Of a stretch of 9,971 nucleotides of DNA, positions 1 through 6,978 are shown piece by piece. Under the pieces are notes generated by a model that saw nothing but the letters and a program-made list of their open reading frames with translations, was not told the DNA's origin and made no database searches. Numbering within the stretch: position 1 is the stretch's first letter; each line of letters starts with the position of its first letter. Source of the stretch: Actinomycetes bacterium (GTDB taxonomy: Bacteria; Actinomycetota; Actinomycetes; Propionibacteriales; Nocardioidaceae); the NCBI GenBank assembly GCA_023252095.1, contig JAHEXN010000107.1, positions 1 to 9,971 on the forward strand, read 5' to 3'. The translations under genes and the position numbers were made by a program.

Positions 1-81
1 ACACGCACCGACCGACACGAGCCGTGACACGAGACGCGTTCTGTGGAGAACTCTCTCCACCCGCGACTTACCGTGGCAGGC

Positions 82-915
82 ATGCAAGAACATGACGCGG
101 CGCGCGTGCTGGTGACTCAGGCGCGAGGCAAGACGGGGGCGCCCTTGACGTCGCTCCTCGTCGATCGCGGCGATGTCGAAATGCTGGGTGGCACCAGCGA
201 TCCAGCTCGGCTGGATCTGCGCGGCGTGACTCCGGTGCTGTTCGCGTGGGACAGACCCGAGACATGGGCCCCCGCGCTTGAGGACGTCGATGCGGTCTAC
301 CTCGTGCGTCCCGACTGGGAGGACGCTCCAGAGATCATCGCCGGGTTCCTGGCGCAGACGGAACCCTCGGCGCGGATCGTGTTCCTGTCGGAGCAGGACG
401 CCGACTACACGGCGCCGGACGGTTGGTCGCCCCGCAACGAGCGCGCTGTCCGCGAGGGCAGCCAGTCGTGGACGATCCTGCGGCCCAGCTGGTTCATGCA
501 GTCGTTGACCGACGACCGCATGTTCGGCGGACCGGTCCTGTCCGACGGGGAGCTCCCTTTTCCGGCGGGCGATGCACGGGTGGCGTGGATCGACGCCCGT
601 GACATCGCGGCGGTGGCTGCGGTCGCGCTGCTCGACGAGGGCCACGACGGCCAGACCTACGAGATCACCGGTCCTGAGGCGCTGTCACTTCCGGAGACTG
701 CCAAGGCGCTCTCGGAGGCGCTCGACAGGCCGGTCGTCCACCGTGACCTGACGATTCAGCAGGCCCTCGGGGACTCCGTCGGCTTTGCACGTGAGCTCGA
801 CCGACTGACGTTCGAGCGAGTCGCGGCCGACCGCTTCGCGCCTGTCACCGACACGGTCCGGCAGCTGGCCGGGCGGCCGCCGCGACGCCTGCGGGATCTC
901 CGTTCCGGCAGCTGA
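82..915 (+). CDS. NmrA-like NAD(P)-binding (SDR superfamily, atypical) protein
   Basis: A 277-residue protein with an N-terminal Rossmann strand and glycine turn (VLVTQARGKTG, residues 9-19), an NmrA-type hydrophobic strand (AVYLVRP, 71-77) and the diagnostic segment WTILRPSWFMQSL (130-142), as in NmrA/HSCARG-like sensors and NAD(P)H:quinone-oxidoreductase-like proteins. These bind a dinucleotide and lack the classical SDR Tyr-x-x-x-Lys. The glycine motif is unusual: the usual GATGxxG reads QARGKTG, so the first Gly is Gln. The frame is also open from a GTG at 43 (290 residues) and a GTG at 73. I prefer ATG 82 because family members begin just before the first strand, but no start has a good ribosome-binding site. 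The stop lies 7 bp from the convergent MarR gene. A cytoplasmic redox sensor or oxidoreductase is likely; the substrate is unknown. Confidence 0.85.
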   Translation: MQEHDAARVLVTQARGKTGAPLTSLLVDRGDVEMLGGTSDPARLDLRGVTPVLFAWDRPETWAPALEDVDAVYLVRPDWEDAPEIIAGFLAQTEPSARIVFLSEQDADYTAPDGWSPRNERAVREGSQSWTILRPSWFMQSLTDDRMFGGPVLSDGELPFPAGDARVAWIDARDIAAVAAVALLDEGHDGQTYEITGPEALSLPETAKALSEALDRPVVHRDLTIQQALGDSVGFARELDRLTFERVAADRFAPVTDTVRQLAGRPPRRLRDLRSGS

Positions 916-922
916 GCCCGCG

Positions 923-1411
923 TCATGCGCCCGGGCGCCAGCCGCCGTCGTCCTGGATGGCCCGCGCGATGCGCCGACTGATCTCGCGCAGCTGCACGGT
1001 CTGCGCCTTGGTCAGCTGGTCGAGCACCAGGCGGTGCACCGTGCTCGCGTGCCCGGGAGTGGCCTCGACGACGGTGCGCTGGCCCAGGTCGGTCAGGATC
1101 GCGAGGGTGTAGCGCCCGTCGGCCGGGTCGGGGGTGCGCTCGAGCCAGTGCTTCTTCTCCAGCCGCGATGCCGCGCGGGACAGTCGCGACAGCGAGCTGT
1201 TGGCGTATCCGGCCAGCACGCTCATGCGCAGCGTCCGCTCGGGCGCCGCCGAGAGCGCGTAGAGGAGGCCGTACTCGAAGTGTGTGACCCCGGCGTCGCG
1301 CTGCAGCTGCTGGTCGAGTGCGGTCGGCAGCCACTCCAGGACCGTTGCCAGCGCTGACCACGTCTCGAGGTCGTCACCGGTCAGCTCGGCGGCACCGTTC
1401 GGACTCTGCAT
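923..1411 (-). CDS. MarR-family transcriptional regulator
   Basis: A 162-residue winged-helix regulator of normal MarR length. An N-terminal dimerisation helix (residues 15-40) precedes the DNA-binding domain: recognition helix around 71-88 (NSSLSRLSRAASRLEKK) and a wing at 91-107 with the family's Asp-Gly-Arg (98-100). A C-terminal helix (120-153) completes the dimer interface. The frame stays open to a TTG at 1477, but that start would place the operators inside the gene. ATG 1411 sits 6 nt after a TATGCT -10-like box, as expected for an actinobacterial leaderless mRNA, and there is no ribosome-binding site. The gene is divergent from the SDR gene and shares an operator region with it, so autoregulation and control of the dehydrogenase are the simplest inference. 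Its ligand is unknown. Confidence 0.9.
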   Translation of the reverse strand: MQSPNGAAELTGDDLETWSALATVLEWLPTALDQQLQRDAGVTHFEYGLLYALSAAPERTLRMSVLAGYANSSLSRLSRAASRLEKKHWLERTPDPADGRYTLAILTDLGQRTVVEATPGHASTVHRLVLDQLTKAQTVQLREISRRIARAIQDDGGWRPGA

Positions 1412-1417
1412 GAGTGA

Positions 1418-1423
1418 AGCATA
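1418..1423 (-). promoter_or_regulatory. Probable -10 box of a leaderless marR transcript
   Basis: On the minus strand TATGCT is followed by six bases and then the ATG at 1411, so transcription would begin at or next to the start codon. Two TTGACT hexamers upstream give spacers of 15 and 20 bp, neither ideal, so the -35 is uncertain. Confidence 0.5.
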
Positions 1424-1430
1424 GCGATCA

Positions 1431-1446
1431 ACTTGCTCAGTCAAGT
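1431..1446. promoter_or_regulatory. MarR operator copy 1 (degenerate palindrome)
   Basis: ACTTGCTCAGTCAAGT: the right half, AGTCAAGT, is the inverse complement of ACTTGACT, and the left half matches it at 5 of 8 positions. It overlaps the SDR -35 (TTGCTC, 1433-1438) and lies in the spacer of the marR promoter. It starts 33 bp before operator copy 2. Confidence 0.65.
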
Positions 1447-1461
1447 CAATGTGCCTACTCT
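1433..1461 (+). promoter_or_regulatory. Sigma70-like promoter of the SDR gene
   Basis: TTGCTC (1433-1438) and TACTCT (1456-1461) are separated by exactly 17 bp. The predicted transcription start, near 1468, falls inside operator copy 2, giving a leader of about 40 nt with a good ribosome-binding site before the SDR ATG. Confidence 0.55.
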
Positions 1462-1463
1462 TT

Positions 1464-1479
1464 ACTTGACTGGTCAAGT
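1464..1479. promoter_or_regulatory. MarR operator copy 2 (strong palindrome)
   Basis: ACTTGACTGGTCAAGT: the two 8-bp halves match as inverse complements at 7 of 8 positions. Size and symmetry are typical of MarR-dimer sites. It covers the predicted SDR transcription start, so a bound repressor would block initiation. Confidence 0.7.
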
Positions 1480-1509
1480 CATGACCGGACGGGGATGCGA
1501 AGGAGAGTC

Positions 1510-2301
1510 ATGGAGCTGAGTCTGGCGGGCAAGCGGGCGTTCATCAGTGGATCGACCCAGGGCATCGGGCGAGCCATCGCGCGGGCGCTGCTCGAGGAGG
1601 GCGCCACCGTGGTCGTCAACGGGCGGGGCGACGAGCGTCTTCAGACCACGGTCGACGACCTGCGTGCGCAGGTACCGGGCGCCGATGTCGCGGGCATCGC
1701 CGCGGACTTCACGGACCCCGCCCAGGTCCAGGACCTCGCCGAGCGCCTCGGGCCGGTGGACGTCCTCGTCAACAACGTCGGCGTGTTCGAGGTCAAGGCG
1801 TTCGATCAGATCCCCGACGACGACTGGCAGCGGTACTTCGAGGTCAACGTCATGAGCGGCGTGCGGATGGCGCGGCACGCGTTGCCGGGCATGCTCGAGC
1901 GTGGATGGGGCCGCATCATCTTCGTGGGGAGCGAGTCCGGGGTGAACGTCCCGTCGGACATGACCCACTACGGGATGTCGAAGGCAGCGTCGCTCGCGGT
2001 GGCCAACGGTCTGGCGAAGCTCACCCGTGGAACGGCCGTCACGGTCAACACGATCCTCGGCGGCCCGACGTACTCCCACGGCGTCGACGCGGCGGTCCGC
2101 GGCATCGCGACGGCCCAAGGCATGGCACCGAACGACCTGAAGGACGCGATCGCGACGGGACACCCGACGTCGCTGCTGCAGCGGTTCATCGAACCCGCAG
2201 AGATTGCGAGTCTCGCGGTCTACCTCGCGAGTCCAGTCGCCTCGGCCGTCAACGGTGCGGCCCTGCGGGCAGACGGAGGTGCGCTCACGGGCGTCTTGTG
2301 A
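1510..2301 (+). CDS. Classical short-chain dehydrogenase/reductase (SDR)
   Basis: A 263-residue, normal-length classical SDR with the full set of motifs: cofactor loop GxxxGIG (SGSTQGIG, residues 13-20), NNVG (88-91, usually NNAG), catalytic Asn113, Ser141, Tyr154 and Lys158 (YGMSK). Arg39 after the second strand suggests NADP(H) preference. The C-terminus (PAEIASLAVYLAS, then DGG) is also typical. It should oxidise an alcohol or reduce a carbonyl in the cytoplasm; the substrate cannot be read from sequence. ATG 1510 is chosen over upstream in-frame starts because AGGAG (1501-1505) precedes it by 4 nt and the protein then begins at the first strand of the fold. It is divergent from marR behind a double operator, so it is probably induced by a small molecule that releases the MarR protein. 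Confidence 0.95.
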   Translation: MELSLAGKRAFISGSTQGIGRAIARALLEEGATVVVNGRGDERLQTTVDDLRAQVPGADVAGIAADFTDPAQVQDLAERLGPVDVLVNNVGVFEVKAFDQIPDDDWQRYFEVNVMSGVRMARHALPGMLERGWGRIIFVGSESGVNVPSDMTHYGMSKAASLAVANGLAKLTRGTAVTVNTILGGPTYSHGVDAAVRGIATAQGMAPNDLKDAIATGHPTSLLQRFIEPAEIASLAVYLASPVASAVNGAALRADGGALTGVL

Positions 2302-2311
2302 GCCACTTCGG

Positions 2312-3574
2312 TCAGATCGCGGAGGCTCCGCGACGTGCGGGCAGGAGCAGCACGAAGCACGTGGTGTCCGAGGTCTCGTCGAGGCTGAGATGACCGCCTG
2401 CTGCCTCGGCGAGCTCGCTCGCGAGTGACAGGCCCACCCCGGAACCCGAGCCGTCCCCCAGGCCGGGGCTGGCCCCGCGGCCGAAGATCTCGCTGCCGAA
2501 GGTGCGTCGTCCCTCGTCGCCGACGCGGACCTGCACGCTGTCGCCGGCGTCGCGGGTGGCGACCGTGATCGTGCCCGCGCCGTGCAGTCGGGCGTTCTCG
2601 ATCAGGATGTCGATGACCTGCGCGACGGGCCCGGTGGAGATGACGGCTCGGACGGGCGCCGAGTCCGCGACGACGACGTCGCGCCGATCGTGGCCCACGC
2701 GCCGTTGCCAGCGCTCGACCGTGTCGGCCACGAAGGTCGCGAGGTCGAGGTCGACCTGGTCACCCTGGCGCGTACGGCGGGCCAGGTCGAGCAGGTCGTC
2801 GATCGAGGCCGTGAGCCGGTCGATCTCGCCGATCGACCGGCGGACCTGGGCGGCGATTTCGGGCGTGGTCTCCGGCCAGAGCGTCAGGTCCTCGAGCTCC
2901 AGCCGCAGCGCCGTGATGGGGGTGCGCAGCTGGTGGGACGCGTTGACGGCGAACTCGCGCTCGCGGCGGACGAGCTCGTCGAGCCGTGCCGCCGCCGTGC
3001 CTAGTGCCTCGCTGATCGCCTGCGCCTCGGGGACGCCGCCCCGTGGAAGATCGAGCTGGAAGTTGCCGCGTCCCAGCTCGTCGGCCGCGGTGGCGAGTCG
3101 GCCGAAAGGACGACTCATCCGGCCGGCCACGACGTAGCCGATGGCACACGCGATGGTCGCGAGCAGGACACCGAGCACGATCAGCGGCACGAGGGCGTTC
3201 TCGACCTCGCGGGTCACGATGGAACGGTCGCGCGTGACGGTCAGCGTGCCGCCCCCGTCGGTGCGACGGGTCTCGACGAGCGCGCTGCTCGGGTCGTCGT
3301 CGAGCTGTCCGGCCACGACCGTCGTGCCGTCGGGCGCGACGTACCGGGCGCCGTCGGTGCCCTCGAGCGCGGACTCCAGCGTGGCCACGTCGACGGCAGT
3401 GCCCGACAGCGTCCGGGAGTCGATCCGAGCCTCCAGGAAGTCAGCTGCGCGGTCGATGATCTCGGTCTCGTTGTCGCGGACGAGATCGGCCGTGAAGTAG
3501 GCGCGAGGAACCGCGTAGATCACGACGACGCTCAAGATCAGGACGACCTGGATCCCGATCAGGCGTTCACGCAT
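2312..3574 (-). CDS. Sensor histidine kinase, last gene of the SipW-type operon
   Basis: A 420-residue membrane histidine kinase. TM1 spans about residues 5-22, an extracytoplasmic sensor of about 100 residues follows, then TM2 (127-150) and a HAMP linker (150-200). The dimerisation/phosphoacceptor helix carries His214 in SHQLRTP (Gln replaces the commoner Glu). The ATPase domain shows the N box with Asn327 (IENARLHG), a G1-like VGDEG (351-355) and the G2 glycine run with GVGLSLA (379-385). The start ATG overlaps the 3' end of the response-regulator gene by 8 bp, implying translational coupling; a GAGGA lies 11 nt upstream. It should phosphorylate the adjacent OmpR-type regulator. Because it closes an operon for an exported structure, its external domain could sense cell-surface or matrix state, which is inference. 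It ends 10 bp from the convergent SDR gene. Confidence 0.95.
   Translation of the reverse strand: MRERLIGIQVVLILSVVVIYAVPRAYFTADLVRDNETEIIDRAADFLEARIDSRTLSGTAVDVATLESALEGTDGARYVAPDGTTVVAGQLDDDPSSALVETRRTDGGGTLTVTRDRSIVTREVENALVPLIVLGVLLATIACAIGYVVAGRMSRPFGRLATAADELGRGNFQLDLPRGGVPEAQAISEALGTAAARLDELVRREREFAVNASHQLRTPITALRLELEDLTLWPETTPEIAAQVRRSIGEIDRLTASIDDLLDLARRTRQGDQVDLDLATFVADTVERWQRRVGHDRRDVVVADSAPVRAVISTGPVAQVIDILIENARLHGAGTITVATRDAGDSVQVRVGDEGRRTFGSEIFGRGASPGLGDGSGSGVGLSLASELAEAAGGHLSLDETSDTTCFVLLLPARRGASAI
2317..2333. terminator. Short GC hairpin at the convergent SDR / kinase ends
   Basis: Perfect 7-bp arms TCGCGGA and TCCGCGA flank a 3-base loop. The hairpin starts 15 bases past the SDR stop and lies within the last codons of the histidine-kinase gene. 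No U-tract follows on either strand, so intrinsic termination is uncertain, but it is the only stem between the converging genes. Confidence 0.3.
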
Positions 3575-4313
3575 CGGCCGCGGCGTCCTCGAGGCGGAAG
3601 CCGACGCCGCGGACGGTGTTGAGGGCTACGGGTGCGTGGGAGTCCTGCAGCTTCTGGCGCAGACGGCCGACCGTGGTGTCGAGGGTCTTGGTGGAGCCGA
3701 ACCAGTTCTCGTCCCAGACCTCTGACATCAGGACCTCCCGGGTGACGACCGAGCCGCGCTGGGCGTCGAGGCGCAGCAGGACGTCGAACTCCTTGGCCGT
3801 CAGGGCGAGCTCGGCGTCGTCGATCCAGACGCGTCGAGCATCGGCCTCGACCCGGAGACCGCCCGCGACCGGTGCGGGGGAGGTGGGAGTGGAGGCCTCG
3901 GCAACGGGGTCGGTCGTGGCGCCGAGCGGCCGGTTCGCCCGGCGCAGCAGCGCGCGGCTGCGGGCCAGGAGCTCCGACAGGCTGAACGGCTTGCTGAGGT
4001 AGTCGTCGGCGCCCACGTCGAGCCCGACGACACGGTCGAGCTCGCCGCCGCGGGCGGTGAGGATCATGATGCCGGCCTCGAACCCTCCGGCACGAAGCCG
4101 ACGGCACACGTCGAGGCCGTCCATGTCCGGCAGCCCGAGGTCGAGCAGCACGAGGTCGACCGGGTTGGTGCCTGAGGCCATCTCGAGGGCCTCCGCACCG
4201 TTCGCGGCGCGGGCGATCTCGTAGCCCTCGCGGCCGAGCGCACGTGCCAGGGGCTCCGCGATCGCGTCGTCGTCCTCGACCATCAGGATGTGGGCTGGCA
4301 CGTCCTCAAGCAT
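3567..4313 (-). CDS. OmpR/PhoB-family response regulator
   Basis: A 248-residue regulator with a receiver domain (about 7-122) and a C-terminal winged-helix DNA-binding domain (about 151-243). The acidic pocket is Glu13/Asp14/Asp15, the phosphoacceptor Asp58 (LLDLGLPDMDG), the switch Thr86 and the conserved Lys108 (SKPF). The effector domain shows LTAKEFDVLL (171-180), the segment TLDTTVGRLRQKL (210-222) and VRGVGFRLE (234-242), all typical of OmpR/PhoB. A Pro/Thr/Ala-rich linker (133-150) joins them. The ATG overlaps the end of the membrane-protein gene by 8 bp with no clear ribosome-binding site, and its own stop overlaps the kinase start by 8 bp, so translation is probably coupled. Relatives bind tandem direct repeats spaced 10-11 bp. 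Such an array lies upstream of this operon, which makes autoregulation plausible. Confidence 0.95.
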   Translation of the reverse strand: MLEDVPAHILMVEDDDAIAEPLARALGREGYEIARAANGAEALEMASGTNPVDLVLLDLGLPDMDGLDVCRRLRAGGFEAGIMILTARGGELDRVVGLDVGADDYLSKPFSLSELLARSRALLRRANRPLGATTDPVAEASTPTSPAPVAGGLRVEADARRVWIDDAELALTAKEFDVLLRLDAQRGSVVTREVLMSEVWDENWFGSTKTLDTTVGRLRQKLQDSHAPVALNTVRGVGFRLEDAAADA

Positions 4314-4704
4314 AGGTGCGCGGCGGCCGACGGCGGGCGGCCCGCCGCGCCCGCGCGCGTCGGTCCAGCTCGAGTGCCACGTAGGCGACCATGGCGGCGA
4401 CGAGCGAGAGCAGCGCGATGGGGTTGGTGCGTTCGGGGGCCAGCGTCGGCAGCCCGATCGTCACGACGAGGAGGCCTGCGGTGAGCGAGTAGGTCGCGAT
4501 GACCGCCGACGCGAGCCGCGCCTCGAACGTGTTGCGCCAGACGAGAGCCAGGGCGACGGCCGCAGTGATCGCGGCGAATGCCAGCACGCCCACGGTCAGG
4601 GCCGTGGTCGTGACGCGCGTGGACCGGGTGACCAGCAGCGCCGCCTCGACGGCGGTGGCACCCGCGACGACCAGTGACGGCACCGTGCGACCGGTGTCCG
4701 CCAT
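4306..4704 (-). CDS. Four-helix membrane protein of unknown function
   Basis: A 132-residue hydrophobic protein with four predicted membrane segments at about residues 9-26, 35-56, 64-85 and 95-112, and an Arg-rich cytoplasmic tail (DRRARARRAARRR, 114-126). No recognisable catalytic motif and no family I can name. The start is well supported: AAGGA (4711-4715) lies 6 nt upstream, and ATG shares its A with the TGA of the Ig-repeat gene (TGATG). The 3' end overlaps the response-regulator start by 8 bp. Its place between an exported protein and the two-component genes suggests a membrane partner for the sensor kinase or for export and anchoring of the surface protein; this is inference from position only. 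Overlapping frames nearby are much longer but are shadows of the Ig-repeat gene. Confidence 0.8.
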   Translation of the reverse strand: MADTGRTVPSLVVAGATAVEAALLVTRSTRVTTTALTVGVLAFAAITAAVALALVWRNTFEARLASAVIATYSLTAGLLVVTIGLPTLAPERTNPIALLSLVAAMVAYVALELDRRARARRAARRRPPRTYA

Positions 4705-6197
4705 CAGAAGTCCTTGTCGACGGGGCCGGACTCGACGGCGGAGGTGGCCGGGAGGCGGCTGCCGTTGAGGCCGAAGACCTGGGTGGACGGGATCCACGTC
4801 AGGAGGGTGTCGTGCGTGACGGTGCGGATGCTGCCGGCGACGAGGTTGCCGATCTGGACGGTCACGATCGTGCGGGGCACGCCACCGACGGTCTCGGTCG
4901 TCGCCGTCATGGTCGCGTCCAGCCGGGGATTCACGAGGCCGATGTAGGAGGCGTAGTTGTTGTCGGTCTGGACCGCGCCGAGGTTGAGGACGTTCCCGCT
5001 CCGGCTGAACGTCAGGTCGTCGGTGCTGAAGAGATTCCTGACCAGCGTCACGCCGATCGGGAGGGCGCTGCCGTCCCAGCCTGGCGTGATCGTCGTCAGG
5101 TCGACGCGGCGGCTGAACGTCAGCACGATCTTGTCGCCGGCGTCCACGCGATTCGGGTTGCCGGCCGTGATGGTCTGCACGTCGAGCGCCTTGAGCGGGG
5201 TCGTGACGTTGTCGACCTTGCGGACGGCGACAACGTTGGAGGTGGCCGTGGCGCCGTTGGCGTCGGTCAGCACGGCGCGCAGGTCGTAGCTGCCGTCGGT
5301 CACGCCGGTGGTCGACCAGGCGCACGTCCACGGGGCGATCGTGTCGGTGCAGATCGTGGTCCAGGTACCGGCGCCGGCGGGGGACCGCTGGAAGACGACC
5401 GAGGCGATCGTCGCGGTCGATGTGGCAGTGGCCGTGAGGTTGACGCTGCCCTCGAGGAAGGTGCCCGGGTCCGCGAGCGTGATGCTGCGGACCGTGTTGT
5501 CGACGAGCGTGTCGAGGACGACGGGCGACGTGATCGTGGTGCTGCCGAGGGTCGCGACGGCGCGCAGGTCGTAGTGGCCGTACGCCGTGGCCGTCGTGGC
5601 CCAGGTGCAGGCGTAGGGGCTCGTGACGTTGCTGCAGATCGGCGTCCATGTCGTGGTGCCCATCGGAGCCTGCTCGAAGCGGACGGACCAGCCCGTGCCG
5701 GAGGCGATCGTGGCCTGGAGGGTGACCGAGCCGCTGACGACGGCGCCCGGGTCGGCGAGCGTGATCGTCGCGGTGTTCATGACCGAGGTGCGCACCTCGG
5801 CGGACGTGGCCGTGTAGCCGGCCTTGTCGGTGGCGATGGCCCGCAGGTCGTACGCGCCGTCGGTCAGGCCGGTCGTGCTCCACGAGCAGGAGTACGGGGC
5901 GGCCGCCGCGGTGCAGATCGTGGACCACGTGGTCGCGCCGGCGGCGCGGACCTGCAGCTGGACCGAGGCGATTCCCGACCGGTCGTCGGCCGCCGTGGCG
6001 GTGACGGTCACGGTGCCGCTCACCGTGGATCCGGGGGAGGTCATCGACACCGTGGGGGGCGTCCAGTCGGAGGCGGCCGTGACCGAGCTGGTGCTCGACG
6101 AGGCGGAGACGAAGCTGGCCGAGGAGAATCCCGTGACGCTGGCGATGCCGACGCCGGCCGTGAGGGCCAGAGCCAGCAGGGACAGCGTGCGCTTCAT
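4704..6197 (-). CDS. SipW-type exported protein with three Ig-like repeats
   Basis: A 497-residue exported protein. The N-terminus is a signal peptide (MKRTLSLLALALTAGVGIAS) followed by SASFVS and SSVT, close to the ATFTS and SSVT after the TasA-like signal, the pattern of SipW-dependent signal peptides. Three tandem Ig-like repeats of about 93-95 residues follow (about 46-141, 142-234, 235-330). Each carries TxWxxIC, a second Cys exactly 9 residues later, a Trp two residues on, and a later YDLRA. Cys pairs are 95/104, 188/197 and 283/292, the only cysteines, so each probably forms an intradomain disulfide. The C-terminal domain (334-497) is beta-rich (IVLTFSRRVD) and ends VDKDF, with no LPXTG or membrane anchor. 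The start ATG has AGAGGA upstream and lies 25 bp after the signal peptidase stop, its likely processing enzyme. A structural or adhesive surface role is inferred. Confidence 0.88.
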   Translation of the reverse strand: MKRTLSLLALALTAGVGIASVTGFSSASFVSASSSTSSVTAASDWTPPTVSMTSPGSTVSGTVTVTATAADDRSGIASVQLQVRAAGATTWSTICTAAAAPYSCSWSTTGLTDGAYDLRAIATDKAGYTATSAEVRTSVMNTATITLADPGAVVSGSVTLQATIASGTGWSVRFEQAPMGTTTWTPICSNVTSPYACTWATTATAYGHYDLRAVATLGSTTITSPVVLDTLVDNTVRSITLADPGTFLEGSVNLTATATSTATIASVVFQRSPAGAGTWTTICTDTIAPWTCAWSTTGVTDGSYDLRAVLTDANGATATSNVVAVRKVDNVTTPLKALDVQTITAGNPNRVDAGDKIVLTFSRRVDLTTITPGWDGSALPIGVTLVRNLFSTDDLTFSRSGNVLNLGAVQTDNNYASYIGLVNPRLDATMTATTETVGGVPRTIVTVQIGNLVAGSIRTVTHDTLLTWIPSTQVFGLNGSRLPATSAVESGPVDKDF

Positions 6198-6222
6198 CGG
6201 GTTCCTCTCGAGCAGATGGTTC

Positions 6223-6921
6223 TCAGTGCGGGGCGGCGGATCCGGCGGTGGCCAGATGGCGGGGTGCGGACGGGGCCGCGGTGTCGAGATCAACGCTAGT
6301 GAGCGACGTGGCCCAGGCGGGCGACAGAACCTCCACGCGATCTCCACAATTCGGAACCACGTCCTCGGTGGCGTCCTCGTCCTCGCGGGACGGGCGCAGG
6401 GCGCCGATCAGCTGGGCCAGGGCCATGAGGGCGATGACCGCGGCGGGCAGACCCACCACGAGCATGCGGATCTCGCGGTCAGCCAGGGCGATCATGATCC
6501 AGCCGACCTTCGGCACCGCGTGCTGCACGACGGGCTCCTCGTCGTCGACGAGGGAGAAGGTCCACGGATCGGGGTCGGGGTTCGCGTCGCCCTGCGTGCG
6601 GAAGACGGTGCTGCCGTTCTCGCCGGGCTCCATCGACAGGATGCGATGCGTGACGAGCGTGGTGACGCCGCTGTCGGCAGGCGGCAGGTACGTGATGACG
6701 TCGCCGACCTTCAGGTCCTCGGCGGGGGTGCTCTTCGAGAACACGACCGAGCCCTTCTCGATCGTGCCGGACATCGATCCGCCGGTGATGACGTAGCGCT
6801 CGTAGCCGAGGAGGGAGGGTGCGAGGTAGGCAATGGCACCCAAGGTCAGCGTGACGAGGACGAGGTTCACCACGAGACCGCCCAGGCGGCTCACGACGGT
6901 GGCGGGCTGGGCGGTGCTCAT
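6223..6921 (-). CDS. sipW: Signal peptidase I, archaeal/ER (SipW) type
   Basis: A 232-residue membrane peptidase. TM1 spans about 15-37, the extracytoplasmic catalytic domain follows, and TM2 is about 153-175. Catalytic Ser49 sits in ITGGSMSGTI, and His92 in VTHRI takes the place of the bacterial-type Lys, the hallmark of Sec11/SipW-type enzymes. The third box is TQGDANPDPD (109-118, Asp112 and Asp116). The last 55 or so residues are a hydrophilic, acidic then Ala/Pro-rich cytoplasmic tail that I cannot assign. ATG 6921 has GAGGAG 5 nt upstream. It is flanked on both sides by genes for exported proteins with matching SipW-type signal peptides, so it is probably the dedicated peptidase for them, as in Bacillus tapA-sipW-tasA. 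The symbol is given by class, not proven orthology. Confidence 0.93.
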   Translation of the reverse strand: MSTAQPATVVSRLGGLVVNLVLVTLTLGAIAYLAPSLLGYERYVITGGSMSGTIEKGSVVFSKSTPAEDLKVGDVITYLPPADSGVTTLVTHRILSMEPGENGSTVFRTQGDANPDPDPWTFSLVDDEEPVVQHAVPKVGWIMIALADREIRMLVVGLPAAVIALMALAQLIGALRPSREDEDATEDVVPNCGDRVEVLSPAWATSLTSVDLDTAAPSAPRHLATAGSAAPH

Positions 6922-6946
6922 GGTGACTCCTCGTCAGGGGAAGGGT

Positions 6947-6960
6947 GCGGCGTGAGCCGC
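6947..6960 (-). promoter_or_regulatory. Small intercistronic hairpin between subunit and peptidase genes
   Basis: GCGGC and GCCGC form a perfect 5-bp GC stem with a 4-base loop in the 57-bp gap after the TasA-like stop. There is no U-tract. It could partly terminate transcription or protect the upstream message, keeping the subunit in excess over the peptidase; this is weak. Confidence 0.25.
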
Positions 6961-6978
6961 GGGTGTGTCAGGCCTGGG

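Noticed and set aside
1412..1477. An N-terminal extension of the MarR protein from TTG 1477.
   Set aside because: It would place the operator palindromes and the promoter inside the gene and adds 22 residues not expected in the family. ATG 1411 with a leaderless -10 is more plausible.
4306..5928. A 540-codon minus-strand frame containing the four-helix protein as its C-terminal end.
   Set aside because: The first 400 codons are His/Arg/Asp-rich out-of-frame sequence of the Ig-repeat gene. The ATG at 4704 with AAGGA upstream and the TGATG junction mark the true start.
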